Part shown: piece after piece, positions 1 to 8,768 of the stretch
Layout: each line of letters opens with the position of its first letter
Position numbering within the stretch: the stretch's first letter is position 1
NCBI RefSeq assembly: GCF_002024505.1
Contig: NZ_CP019402.1
Span: 4,147,583 to 4,211,582 of the forward strand
DNA length: 64,000 nucleotides
Direction of reading: 5' to 3'
From: Plantibacter flavus
Lineage (GTDB): Bacteria > Actinomycetota > Actinomycetes > Actinomycetales > Microbacteriaceae
Notes under the pieces: model-generated
Told to the model about the DNA's origin: nothing
The model's input: only the letters and a program-made list of their open reading frames with translations
Database searches by the model: none
Position numbers and translations under genes: made by a program

Positions 1-228
1 GAAGCGGATGCTGCCGCCGAGGTCCGCTCCGGCCGGCAGGAGCCCGCAGATGGCGAGCCCGGTCATGGTCTTGCCGGACCCCGACTCACCGGCCAGCCCG
101 GTGATGCGACCGGCGGGGACCTCGAGGTCGATGCCGCGGAGGATCTGCTTGGTGGCGGCGCCGCGACCGAAGCCGAGCGTGAGCCCCTCGATGACGATCC
201 CGCCGCCACCGCCTGCTGCCTGCGTCAT
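1..228 (-). CDS. Peptide ABC transporter ATP-binding protein (N-terminal part only)
   Basis: First 76 residues of an ABC ATPase of the DppD/OppD kind; the rest lies beyond the left edge. The Walker A motif GESGSGKT is visible near residues 50-57, after the usual start of a nucleotide-binding domain (a strand followed by an Ile-Leu-Arg-Gly-Ile-Asp segment). The ATG at 228 follows a short Gly-rich N-terminus. It sits 38 bases downstream of the permease gene on the same strand, so it should power that permease pair. Family assignment rests on the P-loop plus context. The signature motif and Walker B are not in view, so substrate class is inferred only from the neighbours. Confidence 0.85.
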   Translation of the reverse strand, partial: MTQAAGGGGGIVIEGLTLGFGRGAATKQILRGIDLEVPAGRITGLAGESGSGKTMTGLAICGLLPAGADLGGSIRF

Positions 229-266
229 GTCGCGTCCTTTCGGGTCGCCCGCACCGCGTGCGCCGC

Positions 267-1148
267 TCACAGTGCGCGCCCCTGCACGGCTTCCTGCGAC
301 CGGGGGTCGAGGGCGTCGCGAAGGGCGTCGCCGAGGAAGTTGAAGGCGAGCACCACCGTGAGGATGGCGAGTCCCGGGAAGACGGCGATCCACCAAGACG
401 AGAAGTTCTGCACCCCGTCGGACACCATCGCACCCCAGTCCGGCGTCGGCGGGACGGCACCGAGACCGAGGAACGAGAGACCCGACAGCAGCAGGATGGC
501 CGTGCCGACGTCGAGCGTGGCGAGCACGACGACCGGCGACACGACGTTCGGCAGGATGTCCTTGCCGAGCGAGGTGAACGGCCCGTTGCCGAGCAGACGA
601 CCGGCGATGACGTACTCGGCTCCCCTGGCTCCGATGACGAGTGAACGCGTCACGCGGGCGTACGCCGGCCACGACACGATGAGCATCGCGATGACGGCGT
701 TCGTGAGGCTCGGGCCGAGCGCTGCGGCGATGACCATCGCGAGGATGATCGTCGGGAACGCGAACACGAGGTCGGCGATCCGCATGATGGTCTCGTCGAG
801 TGCCTTGCCGAAGTAGCCCGCGATCGCGCCGAGCAGCGAACCGATGAGCATCGCGAAGATCACGAGCATGAGGGCGAGCGGAATCGAGACCTGCGCGCCG
901 CTGACGACCCGGGACAGGACGTCGCGGCCCACCTGGTCGGTGCCGAACCAGTGCGCGGCACTCGGGGCCTGCAGCCGGTCGAAGTCCTGGGCGAGCGGGT
1001 CGAACGGCCGGATCCACGGCGCGAGCAGCGCGACGAGCAGCCAGAAGAGCACGATGACACCACCCGCGACGGCGAGCGGAGTGCGCAACTGCTTCGAGAT
1101 GCGGAGGCGGCCCCTGCGCTTGGTCTGGACGGCGAGGACGTCGGTCAT
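267..1148 (-). CDS. Peptide ABC transporter permease, DppC type
   Basis: Integral membrane subunit of a peptide/nickel-type ABC importer, 293 residues. It shows the family's N-terminal helix, the periplasmic stretch with HWFGTDQVGRDVLSRVV typical of DppC/OppC, and a BPD_transp_1 domain with the EAA loop region near residues 195-225. The C-terminal LSFLGLGAVPPTPDWGAMV segment is also typical of the DppC group. The ATG at 1148 overlaps the stop of the upstream DppB-type gene by four bases, indicating translational coupling. It forms the channel with the DppB-type subunit; the ATPase beginning at 228 completes the importer. Confidence 0.93.
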   Translation of the reverse strand: MTDVLAVQTKRRGRLRISKQLRTPLAVAGGVIVLFWLLVALLAPWIRPFDPLAQDFDRLQAPSAAHWFGTDQVGRDVLSRVVSGAQVSIPLALMLVIFAMLIGSLLGAIAGYFGKALDETIMRIADLVFAFPTIILAMVIAAALGPSLTNAVIAMLIVSWPAYARVTRSLVIGARGAEYVIAGRLLGNGPFTSLGKDILPNVVSPVVVLATLDVGTAILLLSGLSFLGLGAVPPTPDWGAMVSDGVQNFSSWWIAVFPGLAILTVVLAFNFLGDALRDALDPRSQEAVQGRAL

Positions 1149-2218
1149 GCCACCCTCACTCTCGGGTCGATGAAGCCGTACAGCACGTCGACCAGGAAGT
1201 TCAGGCCGATGTACACGAAGCCGACGATGAGCCCGACGCCCATGATCGCGGGCAGGTCGAGCTTGGTCGCCGCGGAGTACGCGTACTCGCCGAGGCCGTG
1301 CCACGAGTACACCTTCTCGACGAGGACCGTTCCGGACAGCAGCGATCCGAAGGCGACGCCGAGCACGGTGATGATGGGGACGAGCGCACCGCGGAGCACG
1401 TACCGGGTCACGACGACGTGGCCGGGAAGGCCTTTCGCCCGCGCTGCCCGGACGTAGTCGAGGTCGAGCACCTCCAGGATCGCCGACCGCGCGAACCGGG
1501 TGAGCAGGCCGATCGTGTAGAGCGCCAGGACGGAGGCGGGCAGGATCAGGTGGGCGATGGCGTCGCCGAAGGTCGACCACTGGCCGGCGAGCAATGCGTC
1601 GACCGTGTACATCCCGGTGACCTTCGGTGGCGGGATCGCCGCGGGCGAGAGCCGCCCGGAGCCCGGGAACCAGTGCAGCTGGGAGAAGAACACGAAGTAG
1701 ACGACGAGTGCGAGCCAGAACGACGGCACCGAGATGCCGATGAGACTCACGACCCGGATGACCTGGTCGGTGATCGTCTTCCGGCGCAGCGCGGCCCACA
1801 TGCCGAGACCGACGCCGATGACGATCGAGATGACGATGGCGGTGAGCGCCAGTTCGGCCGTGGCCGGGAAGGCGCGACCGAGTTCGTCCGCGACGGCGCC
1901 CCGGGTCTGCTGCGAGGTCCCGAGGTCACCCTGGAACAGGTTCGCGACGTAGGTGACGTACTGGACGGGCAATGGCTTGTCGAGGCCGGCGTTCTCGCGG
2001 AACTGCGCGACGATCGTCGGGTCCGCCGCGGCCTGCTCACCGAGCGCCGCCTGCACGGGGTCCGCGGGCACGAGGTTGGTCAGCGTGAAGGTGACGAGCG
2101 TCACCCCGAACATCAGGAGGACCGTGAGTCCGAGCCGGATGCCGAGGTAGCGCGCGAGCGGGTGGAGACCCGCTCGCGCGCTGGACGTCGTCGGCGCGAC
2201 GCTACTTGATTCCGGCAA
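1145..2218 (-). CDS. Peptide ABC transporter permease, DppB type
   Basis: First permease of the importer, 357 residues, with the N-terminal helix and the TFTLTNLVPADPV segment that marks DppB/OppB proteins, followed by a BPD_transp_1 domain. About six membrane helices are visible. The start taken is TTG at 2218, which overlaps the end of the binding-protein gene by 17 bases. No ATG or GTG lies between that codon and the conserved ARYLGIRLG segment, so TTG is the best choice. Order binding protein, DppB, DppC, ATPase is the standard operon. Confidence 0.92.
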   Translation of the reverse strand: MPESSSVAPTTSSARAGLHPLARYLGIRLGLTVLLMFGVTLVTFTLTNLVPADPVQAALGEQAAADPTIVAQFRENAGLDKPLPVQYVTYVANLFQGDLGTSQQTRGAVADELGRAFPATAELALTAIVISIVIGVGLGMWAALRRKTITDQVIRVVSLIGISVPSFWLALVVYFVFFSQLHWFPGSGRLSPAAIPPPKVTGMYTVDALLAGQWSTFGDAIAHLILPASVLALYTIGLLTRFARSAILEVLDLDYVRAARAKGLPGHVVVTRYVLRGALVPIITVLGVAFGSLLSGTVLVEKVYSWHGLGEYAYSAATKLDLPAIMGVGLIVGFVYIGLNFLVDVLYGFIDPRVRVA

Positions 2219-3785
2219 GGTCGACGGTCCACGTCGGGTTCAGCGGAACCTCGGTGATCGTGGTCGCGGTGACCACGTTCTGCGCCGGCTGCAGGAGCGG
2301 GATGAACGGTCCGCTCGCGTTCTGCGCCTTCTGGAGGTCCTGGTACGCGGCGGCACGGGCGTCCGTGTCGGTCGCGGCGAGCGCAGCGTTCGCGAGGTCG
2401 GTCACGGTCGGGTCGGCGCCTGCCGGCCAGCCAGCGCGGAGGCCGACGAGCTCACCCGGCGTGAACGCGAGGTAGTTCGACGGGTCCGGGAAGTCCGGGC
2501 CCCAGTACCAGAGACCCACGGTCTCCTTGCCGTCGCGGTAGGCGTCCAGCTCGGTGGCGACCGGAGCCGGGGCCAGCGTGATGGTGATGCCGACCGACTT
2601 CAGCTGCGCCTGGACCGACTCGGCGATGCTCTGGAGCGACAGCCCCTGCACCGTGATGTCGTTCGGGAAGTTCAGGGTGACGGCTTCGCCGGCGTACCCG
2701 GACTCCTTGAGCGCAGCCTTCGCCGCATCGGCGTCGAACTGATTGCCGTCGGCGGCGTCGAGCGCCCCGTTGAAGATCGAGGGGATGAAGCCACCGGGAC
2801 GGACGGAACCGTCGCCCGCGAGGTCGACGATCCTGTCGTAGTCGATGCCGAGCTTGACGGCCTCGAGGAACTTCGGGTTGCTCGTGATGTCGCTGATCGC
2901 GGGGTCCTGGTTGAGCATGAGGAAGATCATGTAGCGCGAGGGGTTCGCGATGATCTTCACCTTCGAGTCGTCGAGCTCGGAGACCTGGTCGGGGTTCAGA
3001 TCGAGGGCGACCTGCGAGTCACCGGCCTCGACGTTGAGCTTCTGCGTCGGGCCCTGCACGTTGCGGAGGACGACGCGCTCGTACGCGGGCTTGGTCCCCG
3101 TGTACTCGGGGTTCGCCGTGAAGACGACCTGCGAGGCGGCGTCGAAGGACTCGAGCTTGTACGGGCCGGAGCCCGCGGACGTCGTGTTGAGGAACGACTC
3201 GGCCGCATCGTCGGCGGTCGCGCTGCCACCGTTCTCCTCGACGACCTTCTTGTTCACGACACCGAGGGCCGGGTTCGGAAGGATGAACGGGAGGGCGGGG
3301 TTCGGCGTCGCCGAGGTGAGCGTGAGCGTCGTGTCCGAGGTCTTCTCGATCGTGACGCCGTCGAGCAGGAAGGACGGGTTGCCCTTCACGCCCTGGACGC
3401 GCTGCAGCGAGAACACCGCGTCGTCGACGGTCACGTCGGAGCCGTCGGAGAACTTCTTGCCGTCCTTCATCGTGAGGGTCATCACCGTGTTGTCGGCGTT
3501 CATCTCGTAGCTCGCGAGGCCGTCGACGGGCGCGGTGACGTCGTCGTCCTTGAAGGTGAGGAGGGTCTCGTAGAGCGCCTTCGCGACGATCGAGCCGGTG
3601 GTCTCGTACTCGCGGTTCGGGTCGGCGGTCTTGAGGTCGAAGGACGCGTCGACGACGAGCGACTTGCCCGCGCTGTCATCGGAGCCGCCTGAGGGGGAAC
3701 AGGCGCTGAGCGCGAGGCCGGCGGCGAGGGCGAGGCCGAGGGCCGCCATGCCGCGCCGGCTGGTGCGGCTGAAGGATCGTGACAA
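2202..3785 (-). CDS. Extracellular solute-binding lipoprotein, family 5 (peptide-binding)
   Basis: Substrate-binding component of the importer, 527 residues. Signal peptide with positively charged N-terminus, hydrophobic core and lipobox LSAC, giving a lipidated Cys29. The mature part shows the SBP_bac_5 pattern, including a DGKKFSDGSDVTVDDAVFSLQR segment near residues 108-130. The start is TTG at 3785: an AAGGAG ribosome-binding site at 3793-3798 lies seven bases upstream and no ATG gives a better signal peptide. A promoter-like pair (TTGACG 3845-3850, TACTTT 3821-3826, 18-base spacer) lies upstream. Exact peptide or amine specificity cannot be read from the sequence. Confidence 0.93.
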   Translation of the reverse strand: MSRSFSRTSRRGMAALGLALAAGLALSACSPSGGSDDSAGKSLVVDASFDLKTADPNREYETTGSIVAKALYETLLTFKDDDVTAPVDGLASYEMNADNTVMTLTMKDGKKFSDGSDVTVDDAVFSLQRVQGVKGNPSFLLDGVTIEKTSDTTLTLTSATPNPALPFILPNPALGVVNKKVVEENGGSATADDAAESFLNTTSAGSGPYKLESFDAASQVVFTANPEYTGTKPAYERVVLRNVQGPTQKLNVEAGDSQVALDLNPDQVSELDDSKVKIIANPSRYMIFLMLNQDPAISDITSNPKFLEAVKLGIDYDRIVDLAGDGSVRPGGFIPSIFNGALDAADGNQFDADAAKAALKESGYAGEAVTLNFPNDITVQGLSLQSIAESVQAQLKSVGITITLAPAPVATELDAYRDGKETVGLWYWGPDFPDPSNYLAFTPGELVGLRAGWPAGADPTVTDLANAALAATDTDARAAAYQDLQKAQNASGPFIPLLQPAQNVVTATTITEVPLNPTWTVDLAGIK

Positions 3786-3820
3786 GGTGGAGCTCCTTAT
3801 CTGGTTGGAGGGATGAGCTG

Positions 3821-3850
3821 AAAGTAGTGCGATACGCGATCATTCGTCAA
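3821..3850 (-). promoter_or_regulatory. Predicted promoter of the peptide importer operon
   Basis: On the minus strand, TTGACG (3845-3850) and TACTTT (3821-3826) are separated by 18 bases, close to a vegetative sigma-70-type promoter. It lies about 35 bases upstream of the TTG start and its AAGGAG site. The surrounding 3786-3959 interval is clearly richer in A/T than the flanking genes, as expected for a divergent control region shared with the Lrp-type gene. Confidence 0.5.
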
Positions 3851-3872
3851 TCCACAAGCCGTTATCAAAGAA

Positions 3873-3888
3873 GAAATATCTCGATTTC
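3873..3888. promoter_or_regulatory. Inverted repeat in the divergent lrp/importer region (possible Lrp site)
   Basis: GAAAT (3873-3877) and ATTTC (3884-3888) form a perfect inverted repeat with a six-base spacer in an AT-rich stretch between the importer operon and the Lrp/AsnC gene. Lrp-family proteins bind A/T-rich imperfect palindromes of about 15 bases near their own genes. Assignment is inference from position and shape only. Confidence 0.3.
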
Positions 3889-3959
3889 GCAGTGAATCTG
3901 CCATATCCTCTCAATCGACCGCCAGGACCACCGCCGAATCTGGACGTTTGGAGCAATCG

Positions 3960-4520
3960 ATGCAACTCGACGACACCCACATCCGCATGCTGGAGCTGCT
4001 CCGGGAGGACGGGCGGGCTTCGGTCGCCGCTCTCGCGGAGGAGCTCGGGATCTCCCGTTCGAACGCCTACTCGCGGTATGAGGCCATGCTCCGCGCCGGC
4101 GTCCTGAAGGGGGTCCACGCGGAGATCGAGCCGGCGACGGTCGGGCTCGGCGTCGCGGCGATGGTCTTCATCACGCTGCGCCAGAGCCAGTGGGCCGACT
4201 TCCGCGCGCGGCTGTCCTCGGTCCCGGAGCTCGAGTACTTCGCCGTCACGACCGGCGAGCACGACGCGATGATGCTGATCCGGGCCCCTGACGTGGCGGC
4301 GATCCACGAACTGGTCGCCACCCGGCTCGCACAGTGGCCGTCCATCAAGGCGACGACGACCGTGTTCCTCATGGACGAGGAGCGGTCGAACGTGTCGCTC
4401 CGCATGACGAGGTCCGAGCGCACGAGCGTCGAGGACTCCGGCGAGCGCTTCGGCATGACCCGGTTCGTCCGGACGAGCGACGAGCGCGCCCAGCGGGTGC
4501 CGGAGCGACGCGGACGCTGA
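3960..4520 (+). CDS. Lrp/AsnC family transcriptional regulator
   Basis: 186-residue regulator. N-terminal AsnC-type winged helix (residues 1-50, with EDGRASVAALAEELGISRSNAYSR carrying the recognition helix) and a C-terminal RAM ligand-binding domain (about residues 60-140, with the EYFAVTTGEHDAMMLIRAPD core). A tail of some 40 residues rich in Arg, Glu and Ser follows. I chose ATG 3960 because GGAG at 3950-3953 is six bases upstream; an in-frame TTG at 3948 would place the start on top of that site. Divergent from the peptide importer, it probably senses amino acids or peptides and controls that operon and itself. Confidence 0.88.
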   Translation: MQLDDTHIRMLELLREDGRASVAALAEELGISRSNAYSRYEAMLRAGVLKGVHAEIEPATVGLGVAAMVFITLRQSQWADFRARLSSVPELEYFAVTTGEHDAMMLIRAPDVAAIHELVATRLAQWPSIKATTTVFLMDEERSNVSLRMTRSERTSVEDSGERFGMTRFVRTSDERAQRVPERRGR

Positions 4521-4553
4521 CCCGCCGGCGGTGGCGTGCCGACCCCGACCGGT

Positions 4554-4937
4554 TCAGGCGGCGACGATCTCCCGACAGATGCTGACATGAGCCTGTCCGT
4601 CCGGACCGATGAAGTCCTCGGTGAGGATGAACGAGCCGTCCTCCGCGCGGGAGATGATCGAGCTCGCCTCGCCGCGCGTCGTCAGGTCGCCGGCACGGTT
4701 GCGGTGCACGAACGAGATGTCGATGCGTTCGCCGGTACGCACCCCGCAGAACCGTCCGATGGAGACGGTGTCACCGACGTATTCGCCCCACAGCACGCCG
4801 TGCGTCTCGTGGTAGACGAATCGCGTGGGCGCGTCGGCGTCGACGACGCTCGCGGACGACGACACCATGTCGAACACCTTCGCATCGAGGTTGAAGTCGA
4901 GCGTCGAGCTGGTGCCGGTGTCGGCGGTTCCTGTCAT
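4554..4937 (-). CDS. Conserved hypothetical protein, beta-rich, about 127 residues
   Basis: Small cytosolic protein with alternating hydrophobic strands and a GEYVGDTVSIGRFCG core near residues 50-65. The pattern resembles a small family of beta-barrel-like proteins that databases often label n-acetylglutamate synthase without evidence of that activity, so I do not give a function. The ATG at 4937 is preferred; extending upstream to 5156 adds a Pro/Arg-rich segment that looks non-coding. It converges on the Lrp-type gene, ending 33 bases after its stop. No signal peptide or membrane segment. Confidence 0.7.
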   Translation of the reverse strand: MTGTADTGTSSTLDFNLDAKVFDMVSSSASVVDADAPTRFVYHETHGVLWGEYVGDTVSIGRFCGVRTGERIDISFVHRNRAGDLTTRGEASSIISRAEDGSFILTEDFIGPDGQAHVSICREIVAA

Positions 4938-5112
4938 GCCGTCATTCTGCGGAGGCGTCCGAACGGGTGTCAACCTGCCGACGATCCGTCCATCCCGTCC
5001 ATCACCTGAGCCGGTCGGGCAGGACGAAACGATGGATCGGACCCCATGGGCGGGATGTTCCGCTGGCTCCGGAGGTCGCAGCTTGACGGCGTCCACCGCG
5101 GGTGGCTTACTG

Positions 5113-6531
5113 ATGTCCATGTGTCCAGACAGCCTGCAGTTCCGCGACCCCCGCACCCAGCCACTCCCCCGGGACGACGCGTTCCGCGAGTACCTCGCGA
5201 CGGGCTGGGGTGCGGTGGATCGCTCCGTCGACCTCGCCGAGGGTGCCGGCGCGGCCGCCGGACGTCACCGCGACGCCATCAGCGCGCAGTTCCCCGGCCA
5301 CTGGCTCGTGGTCACCGCGGGACGCGCCGTGACGCGCGCGAACGACACCGAGTTCCCGTTCCGTCCGGACAGCGACTTCGTGTGGCTCACCTCCTGTCAG
5401 GCGGAGGGCGCGGTCCTGGTGATGCGGCCGACCGCCGGTGGGCACGACGCGACGCTGTACCTCGCCGAGCCCGTCGGTCCCGGTGAGGAGGCGTTCTACG
5501 CCGACGCCATGCGCGGCGAGCTCTGGATCGGCCCGTCCGCCGGACTCCCCCAGTGGGCGGAGGCGCTCGGCATCGAGGTCCGCTCCCTCGAGGTGCTGGA
5601 CGAGTCCCTCGCGCTCCTGCCCGCCGACGCGCTCCGCGCAGGCGCCCCGGAGCCCCGGGTCGACGGTCGATTCGCGGCGTCGCGAGCGCTCCTCATCGCC
5701 CTGTCCGCCGCGAAGCTCGTCAAGGACGACTGGGAGATCGCGCAGCTCCGCGCCGCCGTGGACGCGACGGTCGGCGGGTTCCGCTCGGTCGTGCGCGAAC
5801 TGCCCGCCGCCATCGAGTTCGGCGGAGAGCGCTGGTTGCAGTCGACCTTCGAGCGCCACGCCCGCACGTTCGGCAACGGTGTCGGGTACTCGACCATCAT
5901 CGGCAGCGGACCACACGCTCCCACGCTGCACTGGACGCGCTGCGACGGTCCGGTCCTCCCCGAGCACCTCATCCTCATGGACGCCGGCGTCGAAGCCCGC
6001 TCGCTGTACACCGCCGACGTCACGAGGACCTTCCCGGCGAGCGGGTCGTATTCCGCGGCCCAGCGCGAGGTCCACGACCACGTCGAGCGGGCCCACCGTG
6101 CCGCGATGTCGCAGGTCGGCCCCGGCCGCTCGTTCATCGACATGCGGAACACGGCGTACGAGCAGATCGCCACGAGCCTTCGCGACCTCGGCATCCTGCA
6201 GGTGTCGGTCGACGAGGCGATGTCGCCGAACGGCCAGCAGCACCGCCGCTACCTGCCGAGCGGCACCGGCCACCACCTCGGACTCGACGTGCACGACTGC
6301 GCCCGCATCGGCGACGAGCGGTACCTCGACGAGCCGCTGCAGCCGGGCGCCGTCCTGACGGTCGAACCAGGTCTCTACTTCCACGCGAACGACCTCACCG
6401 TGCCGCCGGAGCTGCGCGGCATCGGCGTCCGCATCGAGGACGACCTGCTCGTGACCGCCACCGGACACGAGGTCCTCTCCGCGGCACTCCCGATCAGCGC
6501 GGACGGTCTCGAGGCCTGGTTGCGGAGCTGA
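5113..6531 (+). CDS. pepP: M24B Xaa-Pro aminopeptidase
   Basis: Dinuclear-metal aminopeptidase of 472 residues that removes N-terminal residues before proline. N-terminal AMP_N domain (about residues 10-140) and C-terminal pita-bread domain. The five metal ligands are visible: Asp290 (LMDAG), Asp302 (TADVTRTF), His387 (GTGHHLG), Glu418 (VEPGLYF) and Glu442 (RIEDD). Start is ATG 5113 with a second ATG two codons on; neither has a strong ribosome-binding site. Any longer start would overlap the divergent hypothetical gene. Cytosolic. It probably works downstream of the peptide importer in peptide breakdown. Confidence 0.93.
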   Translation: MSMCPDSLQFRDPRTQPLPRDDAFREYLATGWGAVDRSVDLAEGAGAAAGRHRDAISAQFPGHWLVVTAGRAVTRANDTEFPFRPDSDFVWLTSCQAEGAVLVMRPTAGGHDATLYLAEPVGPGEEAFYADAMRGELWIGPSAGLPQWAEALGIEVRSLEVLDESLALLPADALRAGAPEPRVDGRFAASRALLIALSAAKLVKDDWEIAQLRAAVDATVGGFRSVVRELPAAIEFGGERWLQSTFERHARTFGNGVGYSTIIGSGPHAPTLHWTRCDGPVLPEHLILMDAGVEARSLYTADVTRTFPASGSYSAAQREVHDHVERAHRAAMSQVGPGRSFIDMRNTAYEQIATSLRDLGILQVSVDEAMSPNGQQHRRYLPSGTGHHLGLDVHDCARIGDERYLDEPLQPGAVLTVEPGLYFHANDLTVPPELRGIGVRIEDDLLVTATGHEVLSAALPISADGLEAWLRS

Positions 6532-6629
6532 CCGACGGTTCGCAACTCAGGACGGTCGCCGCGTGTCGCGGCCCTTCCGTTCGGTGCTACCAGCGACTCG
6601 CCCGGTGCGTCCTGCGTTGCGAACGAGCC

Positions 6630-6635
6630 TAGGCT
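6630..6635 (+). promoter_or_regulatory. -10 element of a leaderless promoter for the SulP gene
   Basis: TAGGCT lies exactly six bases before the GTG start at 6642. In actinobacteria a TANNNT element at this distance places the transcription start on or next to the first base of the start codon. There is no ribosome-binding site upstream of the GTG, which fits a leaderless transcript. Confidence 0.55.
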
Positions 6636-6641
6636 TGCACG

Positions 6642-8141
6642 GTGAGTCAGCCCGACGCCCCCATGCGCACCGCCGTCCGCCCGAGCCCCGGCGTCCTCGC
6701 GACCCTGCGGAACCCCAGGGCCTTCAGCGTCGAGATCCTCGCCGGGATCGTCACGACGTTGGCGCTCATCCCCGAGGTCATCTCCTTCTCGATCATCGCC
6801 GGCGTCGACCCGAAGGTCAGCCTGATCGCCTCCGTGGTCCTCGCGCTCTCGATGTCGATCCTCGGCGGGCGTCCGGCGATGATCACGGCCGCCGCGGGCG
6901 CCGTCGCCCTGGTCGTCGCGCCGCTCGTCAAGGAACACGGCGTGGAGTACCTGCTCCCCGCGGTGATCCTCGCGGGCCTCATCCAGATCGTGTTCGGCGT
7001 CACCGGTCTCTCCCGACTCATGCGGTTCATCCCCCGCTCGGTGATGATCGGCTTCGTCAACGCGCTCGGCATCCTCATCTTCGTCGCCCAGGTCCCCCAC
7101 CTGCTCGGTGTCCCGTGGCTCGTCTACCCGCTGTTCGTCATCACGGTCCTGATCGTCCTCCTGCTCCCCAAGCTCACCACCGCGGTGCCGGCGCCGCTCG
7201 TCGCCATCGTCGTCGTCACCGCGATCACGATGATCGCGCACGCCGCCGTGCCGACCGTCGGCGACCAGGGCGACGTCTCCGGCGGCCTCCCCGGGTTGAC
7301 CGCGCTGCTCGTGCCGCTGAACCTCGAGACGCTCGGCATCATCTGGCCGACCGCGCTGAGCGTCGCGTTCGTGGGGCTCATGGAGACCCTCCTCACGGCG
7401 AAACTCGTCGACGACATCACCGACACGACGTCGTCGAAGGGGCGCGAGTCGTGGGCCCTCGGCGTCGCCAACATCCTGGCCGGGTGGTACGGCGGGATCG
7501 CCGGCTGCGCGATGATCGGTCAGACGGTCGTGAACGTCAAATTGGGGCGCGCTCGGACGAGGATCTCCACCTTCGTCGCCGGCGTCTTCCTCCTGCTGCT
7601 CGTGACCGCGCTCAGCCCGGTGATGGCGCAGATCCCGATGGTCGCGCTGGCCGCCGTGATGATGATCGTCGCCATCAAGACCGTCGACTGGCACAGCGTG
7701 CGCCCGGCGACCCTGCGACGGATGCCGATCCCCGAGACCGTCGTGATGGTGTTGACCGTCGCGGTGGTCGTCATCACGCACAACCTCGCGATCGGCGTCG
7801 CTGCAGGAGCCGTCCTCGCGATGGTGCTCTTCGCGCGGCGCGTGGCCCACGTGATCCGCGTCCGTCGGGTCCTCGCGGAGGACGCTACCTCCGTCCGGTA
7901 CAGCGTCATCGGCCCCCTGTTCTTCGGCAGCAGCAACGACCTCGTCGAGCAGTTCGACTACGCGGCCGATCCTGCGGACGTCGTCGTCGACTTCACCGCC
8001 TCGCAGATCTGGGACGCCTCGAGCGTCGCCGTCCTCGACGCCGTGCAGGAGAAGTACGCCGCGCACGGCAAGCAGGTCGTGTTCACCGGACTCGACGAAC
8101 GCAGCTCGGCCTTCCACGGAAAGCTCACCGGCCACCTCTGA
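6642..8141 (+). CDS. SulP family anion transporter with C-terminal STAS domain
   Basis: 499-residue secondary transporter. A sulfate-transporter domain with 10-14 hydrophobic segments spans roughly residues 30-400 (early ALIPEVISFSIIAGVDP motif, which is the SulP signature region). A cytosolic STAS domain follows at about 420-499, with VVVDFTASQIWDASSVAVLD containing the Asp-Ala-Ser-Ser segment of the STAS loop. SulP proteins carry sulfate, bicarbonate or other anions; the substrate here is not decided. GTG at 6642 is leaderless-like. It converges on the MazF gene, with an inverted repeat across both stops. Confidence 0.92.
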   Translation: MSQPDAPMRTAVRPSPGVLATLRNPRAFSVEILAGIVTTLALIPEVISFSIIAGVDPKVSLIASVVLALSMSILGGRPAMITAAAGAVALVVAPLVKEHGVEYLLPAVILAGLIQIVFGVTGLSRLMRFIPRSVMIGFVNALGILIFVAQVPHLLGVPWLVYPLFVITVLIVLLLPKLTTAVPAPLVAIVVVTAITMIAHAAVPTVGDQGDVSGGLPGLTALLVPLNLETLGIIWPTALSVAFVGLMETLLTAKLVDDITDTTSSKGRESWALGVANILAGWYGGIAGCAMIGQTVVNVKLGRARTRISTFVAGVFLLLLVTALSPVMAQIPMVALAAVMMIVAIKTVDWHSVRPATLRRMPIPETVVMVLTVAVVVITHNLAIGVAAGAVLAMVLFARRVAHVIRVRRVLAEDATSVRYSVIGPLFFGSSNDLVEQFDYAADPADVVVDFTASQIWDASSVAVLDAVQEKYAAHGKQVVFTGLDERSSAFHGKLTGHL

Positions 8142-8171
8142 GCCGATCGCTCCGGCACCACCTCAGAGGTG
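8133..8171. terminator. Inverted repeat across two convergent stop codons
   Basis: CACCTCTGAG (8133-8142) pairs with CTCAGAGGTG (8162-8171), a perfect 10-bp stem with a 19-base loop. It overlaps the 3' ends of the SulP gene and the convergent mazF gene and may act as a bidirectional terminator. No T-run follows, which is usual in high-GC actinobacteria. Confidence 0.5.
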
Positions 8172-8510
8172 CAGCACTCGACGGAGCCCCGCGTCCAGAT
8201 CCAGTGACAGGGTGAAGGGCACCCTTCCGGCGGCCGGACCGAGGTCCTCCTCATCGAGGGTGAGCAGCTGCGTGGTGTTCACGACGGAGTCCTTCGGCAG
8301 ACCGGAAGCCGTCGCAGGGAGGAAGACGTTGCCCGGGAGCTCGGCGAGCGCCGTGTTCGACGTGACGACCGCGACGATCACGGTCCGGAGTGCGCTCCGC
8401 GTGTAAGCATCATGTTGGACGACCACGACCGGCCGGCGGCCGGCGGGCGCACTCCCCCGCTCACGAGGACCGAGATCGACCCACCGGATGTCGCCGCGGC
8501 GGATCACCAA
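8163..8510 (-). CDS. mazF: MazF/PemK-type endoribonuclease toxin
   Basis: 115-residue toxin with the MazF fold: N-terminal IRRGDIRWVDLG strand, then RPVVVVQHDAYTRSALRTVIVAVVTSN with the conserved Thr/Ser of the RNase site, and a C-terminal helix. MazF proteins cleave mRNA at short sequences and stop growth when the antitoxin is lost. The ATG at 8510 overlaps the antitoxin gene by seven bases. Length and motifs look intact, so it is probably active. Confidence 0.88.
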   Translation of the reverse strand: MVIRRGDIRWVDLGPRERGSAPAGRRPVVVVQHDAYTRSALRTVIVAVVTSNTALAELPGNVFLPATASGLPKDSVVNTTQLLTLDEEDLGPAAGRVPFTLSLDLDAGLRRVLHL

Positions 8511-8761
8511 TCGTCTCCCACGGTGACTGCGGCAAGGCGGTCGCGCCCGGCCGAGGCGACGACCCGTGCTTCCTCCGCCGAAGCGACTCCCGCATGCCGC
8601 AGCGCGGTGTCCACTGCGGCCGTGACGCCGGCGGCTCCGGTCTCGTCGAGATACCGACTCGCCGCCGCCGCGAAGAACTCGGACCGGTTGACACCGAGCT
8701 CGGCGGCGCGAGCTTCGACGCGGGTGAACAGTTCATCGGGCAATGAGATGGCGGTCTTCAC
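8504..8761 (-). CDS. mazE: MazE-like ribbon-helix-helix antitoxin
   Basis: 85-residue antitoxin. The N-terminus VKTAISLPDELFTRVE is a ribbon-helix-helix DNA-binding strand and helix; the acidic and Ala-rich C-terminus should wrap the toxin. I start at GTG 8761 because the RHH strand begins there and a TATACT -10 element ends seven bases upstream, giving a leaderless transcript; an extension to 8833 would run through that promoter. Encoded first and overlapping mazF, the normal order for tight stoichiometric control. Likely represses its own operon through the repeats at 8770-8786. Confidence 0.83.
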   Translation of the reverse strand: MKTAISLPDELFTRVEARAAELGVNRSEFFAAAASRYLDETGAAGVTAAVDTALRHAGVASAEEARVVASAGRDRLAAVTVGDDW

Positions 8762-8768
8762 AGGAGAA

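Noticed and set aside
4957..5156. Longer N-terminus for the small hypothetical protein ending at 4554
   Set aside because: The extension is Pro/Arg-rich, overlaps the start of the aminopeptidase gene and lacks a ribosome-binding site; ATG 4937 is better.
6375..8135. 586-codon minus-strand frame opposite the SulP gene
   Set aside because: His/Asp/Arg-rich antisense shadow of a clear transporter.
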